Assembly (NCBI RefSeq): GCF_018332475.1
Contig: NZ_BOQB01000019.1
Span: 61,894 to 125,893, forward strand
Source: Bacillus sanguinis
GTDB lineage: Bacteria > Bacillota > Bacilli > Bacillales > Bacillaceae_G
DNA: 64,000 bases
Direction: 5' to 3'
Shown here piece after piece: positions 11,544 to 19,386 of this stretch (the first letter of the stretch is position 1; each line of letters opens with the position of its first letter). A program made the position numbers and the translations under genes. The notes beneath the pieces were generated by a model that made no database searches, was not told the DNA's origin, and saw only the letters and a program-made list of their open reading frames with translations.

Positions 11544-13253
11544 ATGGCATTCGATGGATTATTTACAAGAGCAATTACACATGAAATTGCAAATTCTCTT
11601 TACACGGGGAGAATTTCCAAAATATATCAACCTTCAAAATATGAGATTTTATTACATATTCGAGCAAACGGAAAAAATCAAAAACTGATTCTTTCCGCTC
11701 ATTCGACATATGCACGTTTACACTTAACAAATCAAAATTACGATTCACCTGCACTTCCGCCAATGTTTTGTATGCTTCTCCGTAAACATCTAGAAGGTGG
11801 ATTCATTGAAAAAATTGAACAAATTGATTTAGAGCGTATTATTCAAATTACAGTTCGCAGCAGAAATGAAATTGGTGATGAATCGCTAAAAACATTAGTA
11901 ATTGAAATAATGGGACGACATAGTAACATCATTTTAATAGACACAAAAACAAACAATATTTTAGATAGCTTAAAACACATTTCTTTAGCAGTAAACCGAC
12001 ATCGAACTGTATACGCTGGAGCTGAATATGTTGCGCCACCAGCACAACATAAAATTAACCCACTTCAGATTGAAACAAATGAAGAATTTATTAGACCACT
12101 AGACTTTTTATCCGGAAACATGGATAAACAGCTTGTCGGCACCTTTACGGGAATTTCGCCGTTATTCGCGAAAGAAGTAGTGAAAAAAGCTGGCATGGTA
12201 AATGAAAAAGCATTAGCGGATGCATTTTTCTCCATACAAAAGCCATTATTAACTCATACATATTCACCAACGATGACTACTTCAAATGGGAAAGAATTCT
12301 TTTATCTTTTCCCTCTTGCACACTTAGCAGGAGAAGACAAGACATTCTCATCTGTTAGTGAATTACTAGACCGTTTCTTTTTCGGAAAAGCAGAACGCGA
12401 CCGTGTAAAACAGCAAGCTTATGATTTAGAGCGCTTTATGCAAAACGAAAAAAATAAAAATGAGAAAAAACTCATTAAACTACAAAAAACATTACAAGAT
12501 GCTGGAAAAGCAGATAAATATCAACTATTTGGAGAACTACTTACAGCCAATATGTATGCTTTGAAAAAAGGGGATAAAGATATTGAAGTCGTTAACTATT
12601 ACGATGAAAATGGTGGAACTGTAAAAATTACATTAGATCCTTTAAAAACGCCATCTGACAATGCGCAACGCTATTTCCAAAAGTACCAAAAAGCAAAAAA
12701 TTCAGTTGTTGTTGTAGAAGAGCAAATCGAAAAAACAAATGAAGAAATTCTTTACTTTGATAGCCTACTTCAACAAATGGAAGCTGCTTCTTCAAAAGAT
12801 ATTGAAGAAATTCGTGAGGAATTAGCTGAAGAAGGTTATATGCGCAATCGTAAAACGAAAAACGCAAAGAAAAAGCCTACTAAACCAGTATTAGATAAAT
12901 ATGTAGCAAGTGATGGCACAGAGATTTTCGTTGGTAAAAACAATAAACAAAATGATTATTTAACAACGAAATTTGCCCGCCGCGATGAAATTTGGCTACA
13001 TACGAAAGACATACCTGGTTCTCACGTTGTCATTCGTTCTTTAGAGCCTGCTGAAGAAACTTTACTAGAAGCTGCCAAAATTGCTGCCTATTACAGTAAA
13101 GCAAAAGAGTCTAGCTCTGTACCTGTTGATTTCACCAAAATACGCCATGTCAAAAAACCGAGTGGTGCAAAACTTGGTTTTGTTACGTACGACAATCAGC
13201 AAACAGTATATGTAACACCAGATGCTGATACTGTAATGAAATTAAAAGCGTAA
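11544..13253 (+). CDS. rqcH: Rqc2 homologue RqcH (NFACT family, formerly fibronectin-binding protein YloA)
   Basis: Ribosome-associated quality control factor. In B. subtilis RqcH binds stalled 50S subunits with peptidyl-tRNA and adds C-terminal alanine tails that mark the nascent chain for degradation. The 569-residue protein has the NFACT-N domain (start [15 protein letters not shown]; residues 1-270 roughly), a long coiled-coil region with charged heptads (about 290-430) and the C-terminal NFACT-R domain with the signature [17 protein letters not shown] (about 487-503). Older annotations call it FbpA. It is a single-gene unit with its own promoter and a strong terminator. Confidence 0.95.
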   Translation: MAFDGLFTRAITHEIANSLYTGRISKIYQPSKYEILLHIRANGKNQKLILSAHSTYARLHLTNQNYDSPALPPMFCMLLRKHLEGGFIEKIEQIDLERIIQITVRSRNEIGDESLKTLVIEIMGRHSNIILIDTKTNNILDSLKHISLAVNRHRTVYAGAEYVAPPAQHKINPLQIETNEEFIRPLDFLSGNMDKQLVGTFTGISPLFAKEVVKKAGMVNEKALADAFFSIQKPLLTHTYSPTMTTSNGKEFFYLFPLAHLAGEDKTFSSVSELLDRFFFGKAERDRVKQQAYDLERFMQNEKNKNEKKLIKLQKTLQDAGKADKYQLFGELLTANMYALKKGDKDIEVVNYYDENGGTVKITLDPLKTPSDNAQRYFQKYQKAKNSVVVVEEQIEKTNEEILYFDSLLQQMEAASSKDIEEIREELAEEGYMRNRKTKNAKKKPTKPVLDKYVASDGTEIFVGKNNKQNDYLTTKFARRDEIWLHTKDIPGSHVVIRSLEPAEETLLEAAKIAAYYSKAKESSSVPVDFTKIRHVKKPSGAKLGFVTYDNQQTVYVTPDADTVMKLKA

Positions 13254-13257
13254 ATAT

Positions 13258-13291
13258 AAAAAATGCGTTGCTTATAAGCAACGCATTTTTT
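13258..13291. terminator. Bidirectional intrinsic terminator between rqcH and the LprI-type lipoprotein gene
   Basis: A perfect 34-base palindrome: A6 then TGCGTTGCTTA, its mirror, then T6. It serves rqcH on the plus strand and the convergent lipoprotein gene on the minus strand. Confidence 0.92.
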
Positions 13292-13304
13292 ATATTCGTT
13301 CACA

Positions 13305-14486
13305 CTAGTTCATATATCCATTCACTAATTCATAACATCTTTCTTTTGTCATCTTATACTTTTCATCTGCAGCTTCAATATATTTCATCGTTCCATTATT
13401 TTCATCCATAGCAATGGCTTTAACCTTACTTTCCTTTTCTTTAACCCATGCAATTTGTTTCGTTTTCAACGACTGAAACGCATCAGCTGACATCGTATTT
13501 TTTAATGTACTGTAAATTTCATTTAGTTTATTATCCCACAGTTGATAATTTCCTTCTATTTCATTTACTATGTCATTTGTTGACATAACATTTGTATGTT
13601 TTTCTTGGTTTTCTAGAGCTGCTAACTCATTTAAAGCTTTAGTTTTACCTACTGCTGACGAAGTTTCTTTTTTAGGTTGCTTCTCTTCTTTAGATGTAAC
13701 TTGTGAACCCGCACTATTTTCCTTAACCGTTTCTTGATTTTGACTATTATTTTCTCTTGCTACCGTTTCCTGTTTTTGCTCATCTAAATCATATGTAATA
13801 ACCGATGTTTTTGCATCTACAGCAATTAATCTAGCATTTTCTTTAAAAATATATTTTTTGTCACCACTGTTCTCCTCTTTAACAAAAGATACATTCTTAA
13901 AACCACGAATTTTAAGAAATTCGCTAGCTTCTTCCTTTGTAAGTTTTAAATCTCTCGGTGTATGCGCTGACCATTTATCCATTAACCATTTTCCATCTTT
14001 ATAAACGAAAATAAATTCCCAAATCTCTGCTTCATTTCCCATATCATTTGAAGGTATAATCGTTTCAATCGTTAAATTTTTATCTTTCTGTGTATACGTT
14101 AATCTCATTTCTGGTTCAATATCAATAGGGAATGGCAACATATCTGTCTCTCTAGATCTATTAAATGTTTCAAGCGACTTAGGAAGCTGATTCTCCACAA
14201 ACCTATCTGACACTAATCCCTTAACGCCTTTTTTAGCGGTACCTAAATCTCCAGGATTATTTCGGCTCCATCCATTTTCTTTTTCCATCTCACTAAATGC
14301 ATTTGCTATTGCATCTACACTCTTTCTTACAATCTTTTTCGCTTCTTTTTCTGTCACTTCTGGCGCTTCATCAAGCTGTTCAATCGTTTCATTTACTTGA
14401 ACTTTGTTTTCACCTTTTTCACACCCTGTTACAACTAGCATACTAGCAGCGAAGCAAAATGACATTACTTTACTTAATTTCTTCAT
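13305..14486 (-). CDS. Putative lipoprotein with C-terminal LprI-like (DUF1311) domain
   Basis: A 393-residue exported protein. The signal peptide MKKLSKVMSFCFAASMLVVTGC ends in a lipobox (VTGC, Cys22), so it is likely lipid-anchored to the outer face of the membrane. Residues about 35-220 form a mixed domain I cannot assign; residues 240-300 are a low-complexity Gln/Glu/Lys/Ser linker. The last 90 residues (EGNYQLWDNKLNEIYSTL..., WVKEKESK, ERCYELVNGY) resemble the LprI/DUF1311 domain, named for a mycobacterial lysozyme inhibitor, though most members have unknown function and the usual paired cysteines are reduced here to one near the end. Function is therefore not assigned. Transcribed alone, between a palindromic terminator and its own promoter. 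Confidence 0.85.
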   Translation of the reverse strand: MKKLSKVMSFCFAASMLVVTGCEKGENKVQVNETIEQLDEAPEVTEKEAKKIVRKSVDAIANAFSEMEKENGWSRNNPGDLGTAKKGVKGLVSDRFVENQLPKSLETFNRSRETDMLPFPIDIEPEMRLTYTQKDKNLTIETIIPSNDMGNEAEIWEFIFVYKDGKWLMDKWSAHTPRDLKLTKEEASEFLKIRGFKNVSFVKEENSGDKKYIFKENARLIAVDAKTSVITYDLDEQKQETVARENNSQNQETVKENSAGSQVTSKEEKQPKKETSSAVGKTKALNELAALENQEKHTNVMSTNDIVNEIEGNYQLWDNKLNEIYSTLKNTMSADAFQSLKTKQIAWVKEKESKVKAIAMDENNGTMKYIEAADEKYKMTKERCYELVNGYMN

Positions 14487-14556
14487 GTACTCACAATCCT
14501 TATTCCTTCATATTCGTTACGTTTCCCTATTCCCAAGAGAAATCCAACAATTACCT

Positions 14557-14562
14557 ATTATA
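14557..14562 (-). promoter_or_regulatory. Candidate extended -10 promoter of the LprI-type lipoprotein gene
   Basis: On the minus strand TGATATAAT gives a consensus -10 (TATAAT) with the TG extension. It lies about 70 bases before the start codon. No good -35 is visible. Confidence is limited by the AT-rich surroundings. Confidence 0.5.
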
Positions 14563-14675
14563 TCAATAACAGCTATATATTTATATATTTAATTTTACAT
14601 TAAAACAAAGGACATACTTTCAAAATATATATACTAAAAAATCTCTTATCCCTTTCTTCCATATTGTCAAAAAAA

Positions 14676-14704
14676 TTGACAGTGCTATTTCTAATTTGTA
14701 TACA
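14676..14704 (+). promoter_or_regulatory. Near-consensus sigma-A promoter pointing toward the M24 peptidase gene
   Basis: TTGACA (14676-14681), a 17-base spacer and TATACA (14699-14704) make a strong vegetative promoter by sequence. A start near 14711 would leave about 210 bases of untranslated leader before the peptidase gene, containing the palindrome and sigma-54 site described separately. The -35 is one arm of an interrupted repeat TGTCAA-A5-TTGACA (14665-14681). Confidence 0.6.
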
Positions 14705-14769
14705 TTTTTTTACACCTTGTAAAGAAAGCGAAATTTGTATCAATATTTTTTCATTCTTTCACTGATAAT

Positions 14770-14788
14770 TGAAATAATCTATATTTCA
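14770..14788. promoter_or_regulatory. Interrupted palindrome, candidate activator-binding site
   Basis: TGAAATA-ATCTA-TATTTCA is a perfect 7-5-7 inverted repeat. It lies about 105 bases upstream of the sigma-54-type promoter, the usual distance for an enhancer-binding protein of that class. The assignment is inference from position and symmetry only. Confidence 0.4.
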
Positions 14789-14876
14789 CGAGCAGCCCAC
14801 CACCCACAAATAGCGGGCTAAATTTCATACCTAAAATACATGCAATTTCTGCTATCTTTTCTCTAAAAATATTTTT

Positions 14877-14893
14877 TTGGCACGCTCTTTGCT
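14877..14893 (+). promoter_or_regulatory. Sigma-54 (SigL) -24/-12 promoter upstream of the M24 peptidase
   Basis: TTGGCACG-CTCT-TTGCT matches the sigma-54 consensus TTGGCACG-N4-TTGCW at every specified base, with GG (14879-14880) and GC (14891-14892) correctly 12 bases apart. Transcription would start near 14904, just before the ribosome site AGGGGG and the start codon at 14925. The same stretch can also be read as a weaker sigma-A promoter (TTGGCA at 14877, 17-base spacer, AATACT at 14900-14905), so direct testing would decide. Confidence 0.65.
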
Positions 14894-14924
14894 TTATTCA
14901 ATACTGTGAATAGGGGGAATTAAC

Positions 14925-15995
14925 ATGACTTTAAAAATTAATAAAATCCAAAATCAACTACAAAATTATGAAATTGACGGATTACTGATTACAAAAAAAG
15001 AAAATCGTCAATATGCAACTGGGTTTACAGGTAGTGCCGGCGTCGTCTTACTCTCTGCGGATAAAGCTGTTTTTATAACTGATTTTCGCTATGTAGATCA
15101 AGCAAAATCACAAATAAAAGATGCTGAAATTATTATGCATAAAGGAAATTTAGAAAAAGAAATTGCAAATCAAGTATCGAAATTAAACATTCAAAAACTC
15201 GGAATTGAAGAAAACAACATGACATTGCAACAATATAAAAACTTACAAAAATACGTACATGCGGAAATGGTTCAAGTGTGCGAAATCATTGAAAATATTC
15301 GTATTATTAAAGACACGCCTGAAATAGAAACAATGAAAATCGCAGCTAATATTGCTGACGAAGCATTTCACCACATCCTTACGTTTCTAAAACCAGGAAT
15401 AAGTGAAAATGATGTACGAGATGAGTTAGAATTTTTCATGCGAAAAAAAGGGGCTACGTCCTCTTCATTCCAAATCATTGTAGCTTCTGGCGTTCGTTCT
15501 TCACTTCCTCATGGAGTTGCATCAAATAAAATAATCGAACGAGGCGACATCGTTACATTAGATTTCGGTGCACTTTACGATGGATATTGTTCCGATATAA
15601 CTCGTACGGTAGCAATTGGAGAACCATCAGAAGAATTCAAAAAAATATACAATGTTGTACGCGAAGCATTAAAACGCGGGACTGAAGCAATTAAGCCTGG
15701 AGAAACTGCAAAAAGTATCGATGATGTAACAAGAAACTACATTACAGATTGTGGATATGGTCAATATTTTGGTCACTCTACAGGGCACGGTCTTGGCTTA
15801 GAAATACATGAACCTCTTCGCCTATCCCAAGAAAGTAAAGCTACATTAGAAGAAGGTATGGTTGTTACCGTTGAACCCGGTATTTACATACCAAACTGGG
15901 GTGGTTGTAGAATTGAAGATGATATCGTCATTACAAAAGACGGATATGAAGTTATTACAAAATCAAATCGAGAACTAATTGTTATTCCTTGTTAA
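14925..15995 (+). CDS. M24-family metallopeptidase (Xaa-Pro dipeptidase/aminopeptidase)
   Basis: A 356-residue creatinase-fold enzyme predicted to cleave Xaa-Pro bonds from peptides in the cytoplasm. It has the N-terminal creatinase/prolidase domain (1-125) and the C-terminal pita-bread catalytic domain. All five metal ligands are visible: Asp213 and Asp224 in DFGALYDGYCSD, His288 in GHSTGHGLG, Glu317 in VEPGIY and Glu331 in RIEDD. Length fits the YqhT/PepQ group. Ribosome site AGGGGG precedes ATG. The sigma-54 site upstream suggests induction by an amino-acid or peptide signal. No neighbouring gene with a related role is obvious. Which exact peptidase subfamily it is cannot be settled by eye. 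Confidence 0.93.
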   Translation: MTLKINKIQNQLQNYEIDGLLITKKENRQYATGFTGSAGVVLLSADKAVFITDFRYVDQAKSQIKDAEIIMHKGNLEKEIANQVSKLNIQKLGIEENNMTLQQYKNLQKYVHAEMVQVCEIIENIRIIKDTPEIETMKIAANIADEAFHHILTFLKPGISENDVRDELEFFMRKKGATSSSFQIIVASGVRSSLPHGVASNKIIERGDIVTLDFGALYDGYCSDITRTVAIGEPSEEFKKIYNVVREALKRGTEAIKPGETAKSIDDVTRNYITDCGYGQYFGHSTGHGLGLEIHEPLRLSQESKATLEEGMVVTVEPGIYIPNWGGCRIEDDIVITKDGYEVITKSNRELIVIPC

Positions 15996-16079
15996 AATCA
16001 TGACCTTTTTTAAAAGGAGTTTTTCTCTTCACATAGAATTCTTTCTCTGGAGTCATCGTTTAAAGAGGGGGAATTTAAA

Positions 16080-16604
16080 TTGAATTTTGTAATTGATAAA
16101 ATAGATAGTTTACAGCCTGAATTTTCAAAACTTGTTTCCATGATGAATTACGCTCGTTACACAACGATGCAAGCAGTGGAAGGTTTAACAATTGAAAATC
16201 TTGATTATTTATATGATGAGGAAGCAAATTCAATTGGCATGCTTTTGTACCATATGGCCGCTATTGAATTTTACTACCAGATTCATACTTTTGAAGACCG
16301 TGAACCAACGGAAGCTGAATTAGAAAGATGGTTACCTGCTATTGAGTTAGGAGATCTTGGACGTGAGAAAATAAAAGGAAACGCTATAGAATTTTACATA
16401 AATACATTACAAGAAGTACGTTCCAAAACAATCGAGACTTTTCAATCGTTACCTGATGAATGGTTATTTAAAACGACAGACTTTTGGTATGACAAACCAG
16501 CAAATAACTATTTTAAATGGTTTCACGTATTTGAAGATGAGATCAACCATCGCGGACAAATTCGTTTAATTAAAAAGATGCAAAAAGCTCATTCAGTAAA
16601 GTAA
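16080..16604 (+). CDS. DinB-family protein (putative metal-dependent hydrolase or thiol transferase fold)
   Basis: A 174-residue four-helix-bundle protein of the DinB/DUF664 group. The metal-binding His triad of the family appears as His58 (LYHMAAIEF) and His149/His157 (HVFEDEINHRGQ). Bacilli carry many DinB paralogues; some characterised DinB-fold enzymes are thiol-S-transferases using bacillithiol, and most are unassigned. The start codon is TTG at 16080, supported by GAGGGGG eight bases upstream. Followed by a bidirectional terminator. Confidence 0.88.
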   Translation: MNFVIDKIDSLQPEFSKLVSMMNYARYTTMQAVEGLTIENLDYLYDEEANSIGMLLYHMAAIEFYYQIHTFEDREPTEAELERWLPAIELGDLGREKIKGNAIEFYINTLQEVRSKTIETFQSLPDEWLFKTTDFWYDKPANNYFKWFHVFEDEINHRGQIRLIKKMQKAHSVK

Positions 16605-16608
16605 GTAA

Positions 16609-16640
16609 GAAAATGCCACCTTATTCGGTGGCATTTTCTT
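16609..16640. terminator. Bidirectional terminator between the DinB gene and the small membrane-protein pair
   Basis: A 12-bp perfect stem (GAAAATGCCACC against GGTGGCATTTTC) with a 6-base loop and T-rich flanks in both directions. Confidence 0.9.
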
Positions 16641-17009
16641 TTATTCATTAACAAATAACTTTTCGTTTACTTTTTTAGCGACTCCCGCTACCAATATTAT
16701 AATGCATATTAAATATAGCAATTTCACAATAAACAACCACCCTTGAAACATTGCAATTCCATCTATGATCTCATTCCCCTTCAATAACAAAAACGGAATT
16801 GTGCTAATGATAATGACAAACTCAATGCTGAAAACAATTTTCTTTTTTCGGCTATATGCTTTCCATTCTTTCCAACGATACATAGGTGCAAAAATCAATA
16901 CTCCTATACATAATATAATCGGTATCCATTCACTTTTAAGAAATCGTCCTGAAATAACTGATAATAGTAAACAAACGAGCACACCATAATAACCTATTTT
17001 CTCTCTCAT
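16641..17009 (-). CDS. Small hydrophobic membrane protein, copy 2 of a tandem pair
   Basis: A 122-residue protein with four likely membrane segments and a short cytoplasmic basic loop (RWKEWKAYSRKKK). I do not recognise a named family. It clearly resembles the gene just upstream: both start MR-KIG followed by a hydrophobic helix, then EWI-II, then a W-D/E-x-K-x-YSxKK loop, and a near-C-terminal segment of the type MFQ-W--xxK-LYL. The pair is separated by 15 bases and most likely arose by tandem duplication. Confidence 0.75.
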   Translation of the reverse strand: MREKIGYYGVLVCLLLSVISGRFLKSEWIPIILCIGVLIFAPMYRWKEWKAYSRKKKIVFSIEFVIIISTIPFLLLKGNEIIDGIAMFQGWLFIVKLLYLICIIILVAGVAKKVNEKLFVNE

Positions 17010-17024
17010 TCGTACTCCCCCATT

Positions 17025-17390
17025 CTACTTCTCCTTTAATATGTAACTTGCTACGCTTATAACAATTCCTAGAAAAACAACAACGACAATTACAAGATAA
17101 AGACCCTTCGCAGAAGACATCCATTCTTGAAAAATAGACATTTTCTCTATTTGTTTCTGACCTTCTATTAAAATAAACCCTACGAAAAATGAGCAAACAA
17201 AAATAATACCAATCATAATTCCGATACTTTTCTTACTATATTGTTTCATATCATCCCAGTTATATAGCAGTACAAAAACAAATCCGAAAACAGGTATGAT
17301 ACTGATCCATTCATTGTTTGTAAACAAATTTAAAGTGATTAATAGACTACAAGATATGATAAATCCCCAAAACCCAATTTTTTTGCGCAT
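17025..17390 (-). CDS. Small hydrophobic membrane protein, copy 1 of a tandem pair
   Basis: A 121-residue protein with four likely membrane segments, paralogous to the following gene. Shared landmarks are the MRKKIGFWG start, NEWISII, the loop YNWDDMKQYSKKS and SIFQEWMSSAKGLYLV. GAGGAGG precedes the ATG at good spacing. No function can be assigned; it could be an immunity-type or envelope-stress membrane protein, but nothing in the sequence decides this. The gene pair has a divergent permease upstream and the DinB terminator downstream. Confidence 0.75.
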   Translation of the reverse strand: MRKKIGFWGFIISCSLLITLNLFTNNEWISIIPVFGFVFVLLYNWDDMKQYSKKSIGIMIGIIFVCSFFVGFILIEGQKQIEKMSIFQEWMSSAKGLYLVIVVVVFLGIVISVASYILKEK

Positions 17391-17556
17391 AAGTCCTCCT
17401 CAAATTCCATTTTTAGGATTAATTGTATTGTAACATCCATTTATCGTTCTTACCATTACAGTACATGAAATTTCACTTTTTTCTTTTTCCTATACTCACA
17501 TACTTTCACTGCTTTCATACAATAAACTACACGAACGCCTAAAGGATGTGAATGTT

Positions 17557-18942
17557 ATGGGAGTTGAATTAACGCTGTTGCATGCTCTCTATATTCTTTG
17601 TTTACTCACTATTATTACCTTTTTTATTCTCCGAAAAGATACGACTATTATTTGTATCGTTTTTATCTTTTTATTAGCATTAACCGCTACAAGCTCTATC
17701 CCTCTTGCTATTAGCGGTATTTTTCAAAGTTTCATTTACGCCATTACTGAGCTATTACCAACTATATTAATCATCTCCATTATCGTATCCATGAGCAATC
17801 TACTCGTTCATACCGGCATAAATGATACGATGATTTCACCATTTACAAAGATGATTCGTACCCCTACCCTCGCCTACTGGATGATCGGTCTTTTGATGAT
17901 GACAATTTCTTTCTTCTTTTGGCCTTCTCCAGCTGTCGCCTTAATGGGAGCTATTTTATTACCGGTAGCTGTACGCGTCGGTCTTCCGCCAATTGGTGTT
18001 GCCATTGCTATGAACTTATTCGGGCACGGCATCGCCTTATCAGGTGACTTCGTTATTCAAGGCGCTCCGAAATTAACAGCGGACGCTGCCGGTCTACCTG
18101 TTTCTAGCGTTGTTTCTGCCAGTGTTCCCCTCGTTATCGTTATGGGCATTGTGACAACTTCCGTCGCCTTTTTCTTCTTACGAAAAGAATTTCATACAGG
18201 ATTATCACTGCAAGACACCTCTTCATCAACTGAATCATCTAAAACTACTATTTTATTATCTCCTCGCATAAAGAAATGGCTCGCCATATGTATCCCTATC
18301 GTATATATCATTGATATCCTTTGCATGATTCAATTTAAACTACAAGGAAGCGATGCCACTGCACTTATCGGCGGGACGACTATTATTATGATTATCATCA
18401 TTTCTCTCATCGCCTACAAAGGAAAGGGACTGAATAAAACGACCGATTATTTTATAGAAGGTCTTCAATTTGGATTTAAAATTTTCGGACCAGTTATTCC
18501 AATCGCCGCACTCTTTTATTTAGGAGATAGCGGCTTTGTGAAAATTATCGGGGACTATTTACCGAAAGGTTCACACGGAATCATTAATGACTTAGGAATC
18601 GCTTTATCTCAAACTGTTCCTTTAAATCAATATGTATCGGCAGGAACTTTAACTATCGTTGGTGTCATTACCGGCTTAGATGGATCAGGTTTTTCAGGTA
18701 TATCACTTGCTGGTTCCATTGCGAATCTTTTCGGAACAGCACTTGGGCATGGAACAGCTACATTAACAGCACTTGGGCAAATTGCAGCAATATGGACCGG
18801 GGGCGGGACGTTAATCCCTTGGGCGCTTATTCCTGCTGCTGCGATTTGCAAGGTAGATCCATTTGAACTTGCACGCCGAAACTTTTTACCGGTTGTTATC
18901 GGTTTAATTGTCACCACTATCTTTGCGATGTTTATCCTATAA
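17557..18942 (+). CDS. Predicted permease of the ion-transporter type, substrate unknown
   Basis: A 461-residue protein with roughly eleven to twelve membrane segments and little extramembrane sequence, apart from a Ser/Thr-rich cytoplasmic loop near residue 225. Two similar halves are suggested by repeated Gly-rich re-entrant segments (GHGIALSGDFVIQGAPK near 160 and GTALGHGTATLTALGQ near 390), as in permeases of the ion-transporter (IT) superfamily. The substrate cannot be read from sequence. I chose ATG at 17557, preceded by AAAGGATGTG at six bases; the GTG three codons upstream overlaps that ribosome site. It is a single-gene unit. Confidence 0.8.
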   Translation: MGVELTLLHALYILCLLTIITFFILRKDTTIICIVFIFLLALTATSSIPLAISGIFQSFIYAITELLPTILIISIIVSMSNLLVHTGINDTMISPFTKMIRTPTLAYWMIGLLMMTISFFFWPSPAVALMGAILLPVAVRVGLPPIGVAIAMNLFGHGIALSGDFVIQGAPKLTADAAGLPVSSVVSASVPLVIVMGIVTTSVAFFFLRKEFHTGLSLQDTSSSTESSKTTILLSPRIKKWLAICIPIVYIIDILCMIQFKLQGSDATALIGGTTIIMIIIISLIAYKGKGLNKTTDYFIEGLQFGFKIFGPVIPIAALFYLGDSGFVKIIGDYLPKGSHGIINDLGIALSQTVPLNQYVSAGTLTIVGVITGLDGSGFSGISLAGSIANLFGTALGHGTATLTALGQIAAIWTGGGTLIPWALIPAAAICKVDPFELARRNFLPVVIGLIVTTIFAMFIL

Positions 18943-18974
18943 CGTAAGCAAGTGTTCTCTTGCTTACGTTTTTT
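18941..18974 (+). terminator. Intrinsic terminator after the permease gene
   Basis: A 12-bp perfect stem (AACGTAAGCAAG against CTTGCTTACGTT) with a 6-base loop, followed by a run of T. It overlaps the permease stop codon. Confidence 0.92.
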
Positions 18975-19109
18975 GCTTGTAAAATTCATCATGAATTACT
19001 CGTTTTCAAAAGGGATTCGTTATCACTTAGCGAAATTATATTAGGAGAGTATTTATTTCAAAACGTTTACGAGAAACAGATTACTTCAATTAGAAAAGGG
19101 GACATACCT

Positions 19110-19364
19110 ATGAATGAATTGATTTTCGTCTTATTAATTTGTCCATTACTTATCTTTATCGTTTCTGTTATGGGAACACGTAAGACTAAAACGTATTACG
19201 TAATGCCGATTGTAACGTTTGCTAGTTTTTTAATAATAGGTGTTATCGCCCTTACTCCAAAATTTTTCTTTTGGGTTGGCATGTATAGCATCTTCTCATT
19301 TATTGTTTCTTACATGACACTATTGTTTGTGAGAGGATATGAAGTTGCGGAAAACGCTAAATAG
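19110..19364 (+). CDS. Small membrane protein (possibly DUF2651-like)
   Basis: An 84-residue protein with three likely membrane helices (MNELIFVLLICPLLIFIVSV, then a helix from YYVMPIVTF, then from FFFWVGMYSIFSF) joined by short basic loops. It may belong to the small Bacillus DUF2651 group, but this is a recollection of pattern rather than a firm match. The start at 19110 is preceded by AAAAGGGGAC. The HAD phosphatase gene follows after 22 bases, so the two are probably co-transcribed. Confidence 0.7.
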   Translation: MNELIFVLLICPLLIFIVSVMGTRKTKTYYVMPIVTFASFLIIGVIALTPKFFFWVGMYSIFSFIVSYMTLLFVRGYEVAENAK

Positions 19365-19386
19365 TTGTTAGCAAGGAGATTGTCAT

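Noticed and set aside
14793-14819. AGCCC and GGGCT repeat upstream of the M24 peptidase
   Set aside because: A 5-bp stem with a 17-base loop and no T-run; too weak to call a terminator or operator.
16936-17196. Open frame of 86 codons overlapping both tandem membrane-protein genes
   Set aside because: Out of frame with two good genes that have ribosome sites and clear mutual similarity; the translation has scattered cysteines and arginines typical of a shadow frame.
19055-19080. Sequence resembling a CcpA (cre) site, AAAACGTTTACG, before the small membrane protein gene
   Set aside because: Deviates at conserved positions of the cre consensus and has no matching promoter.
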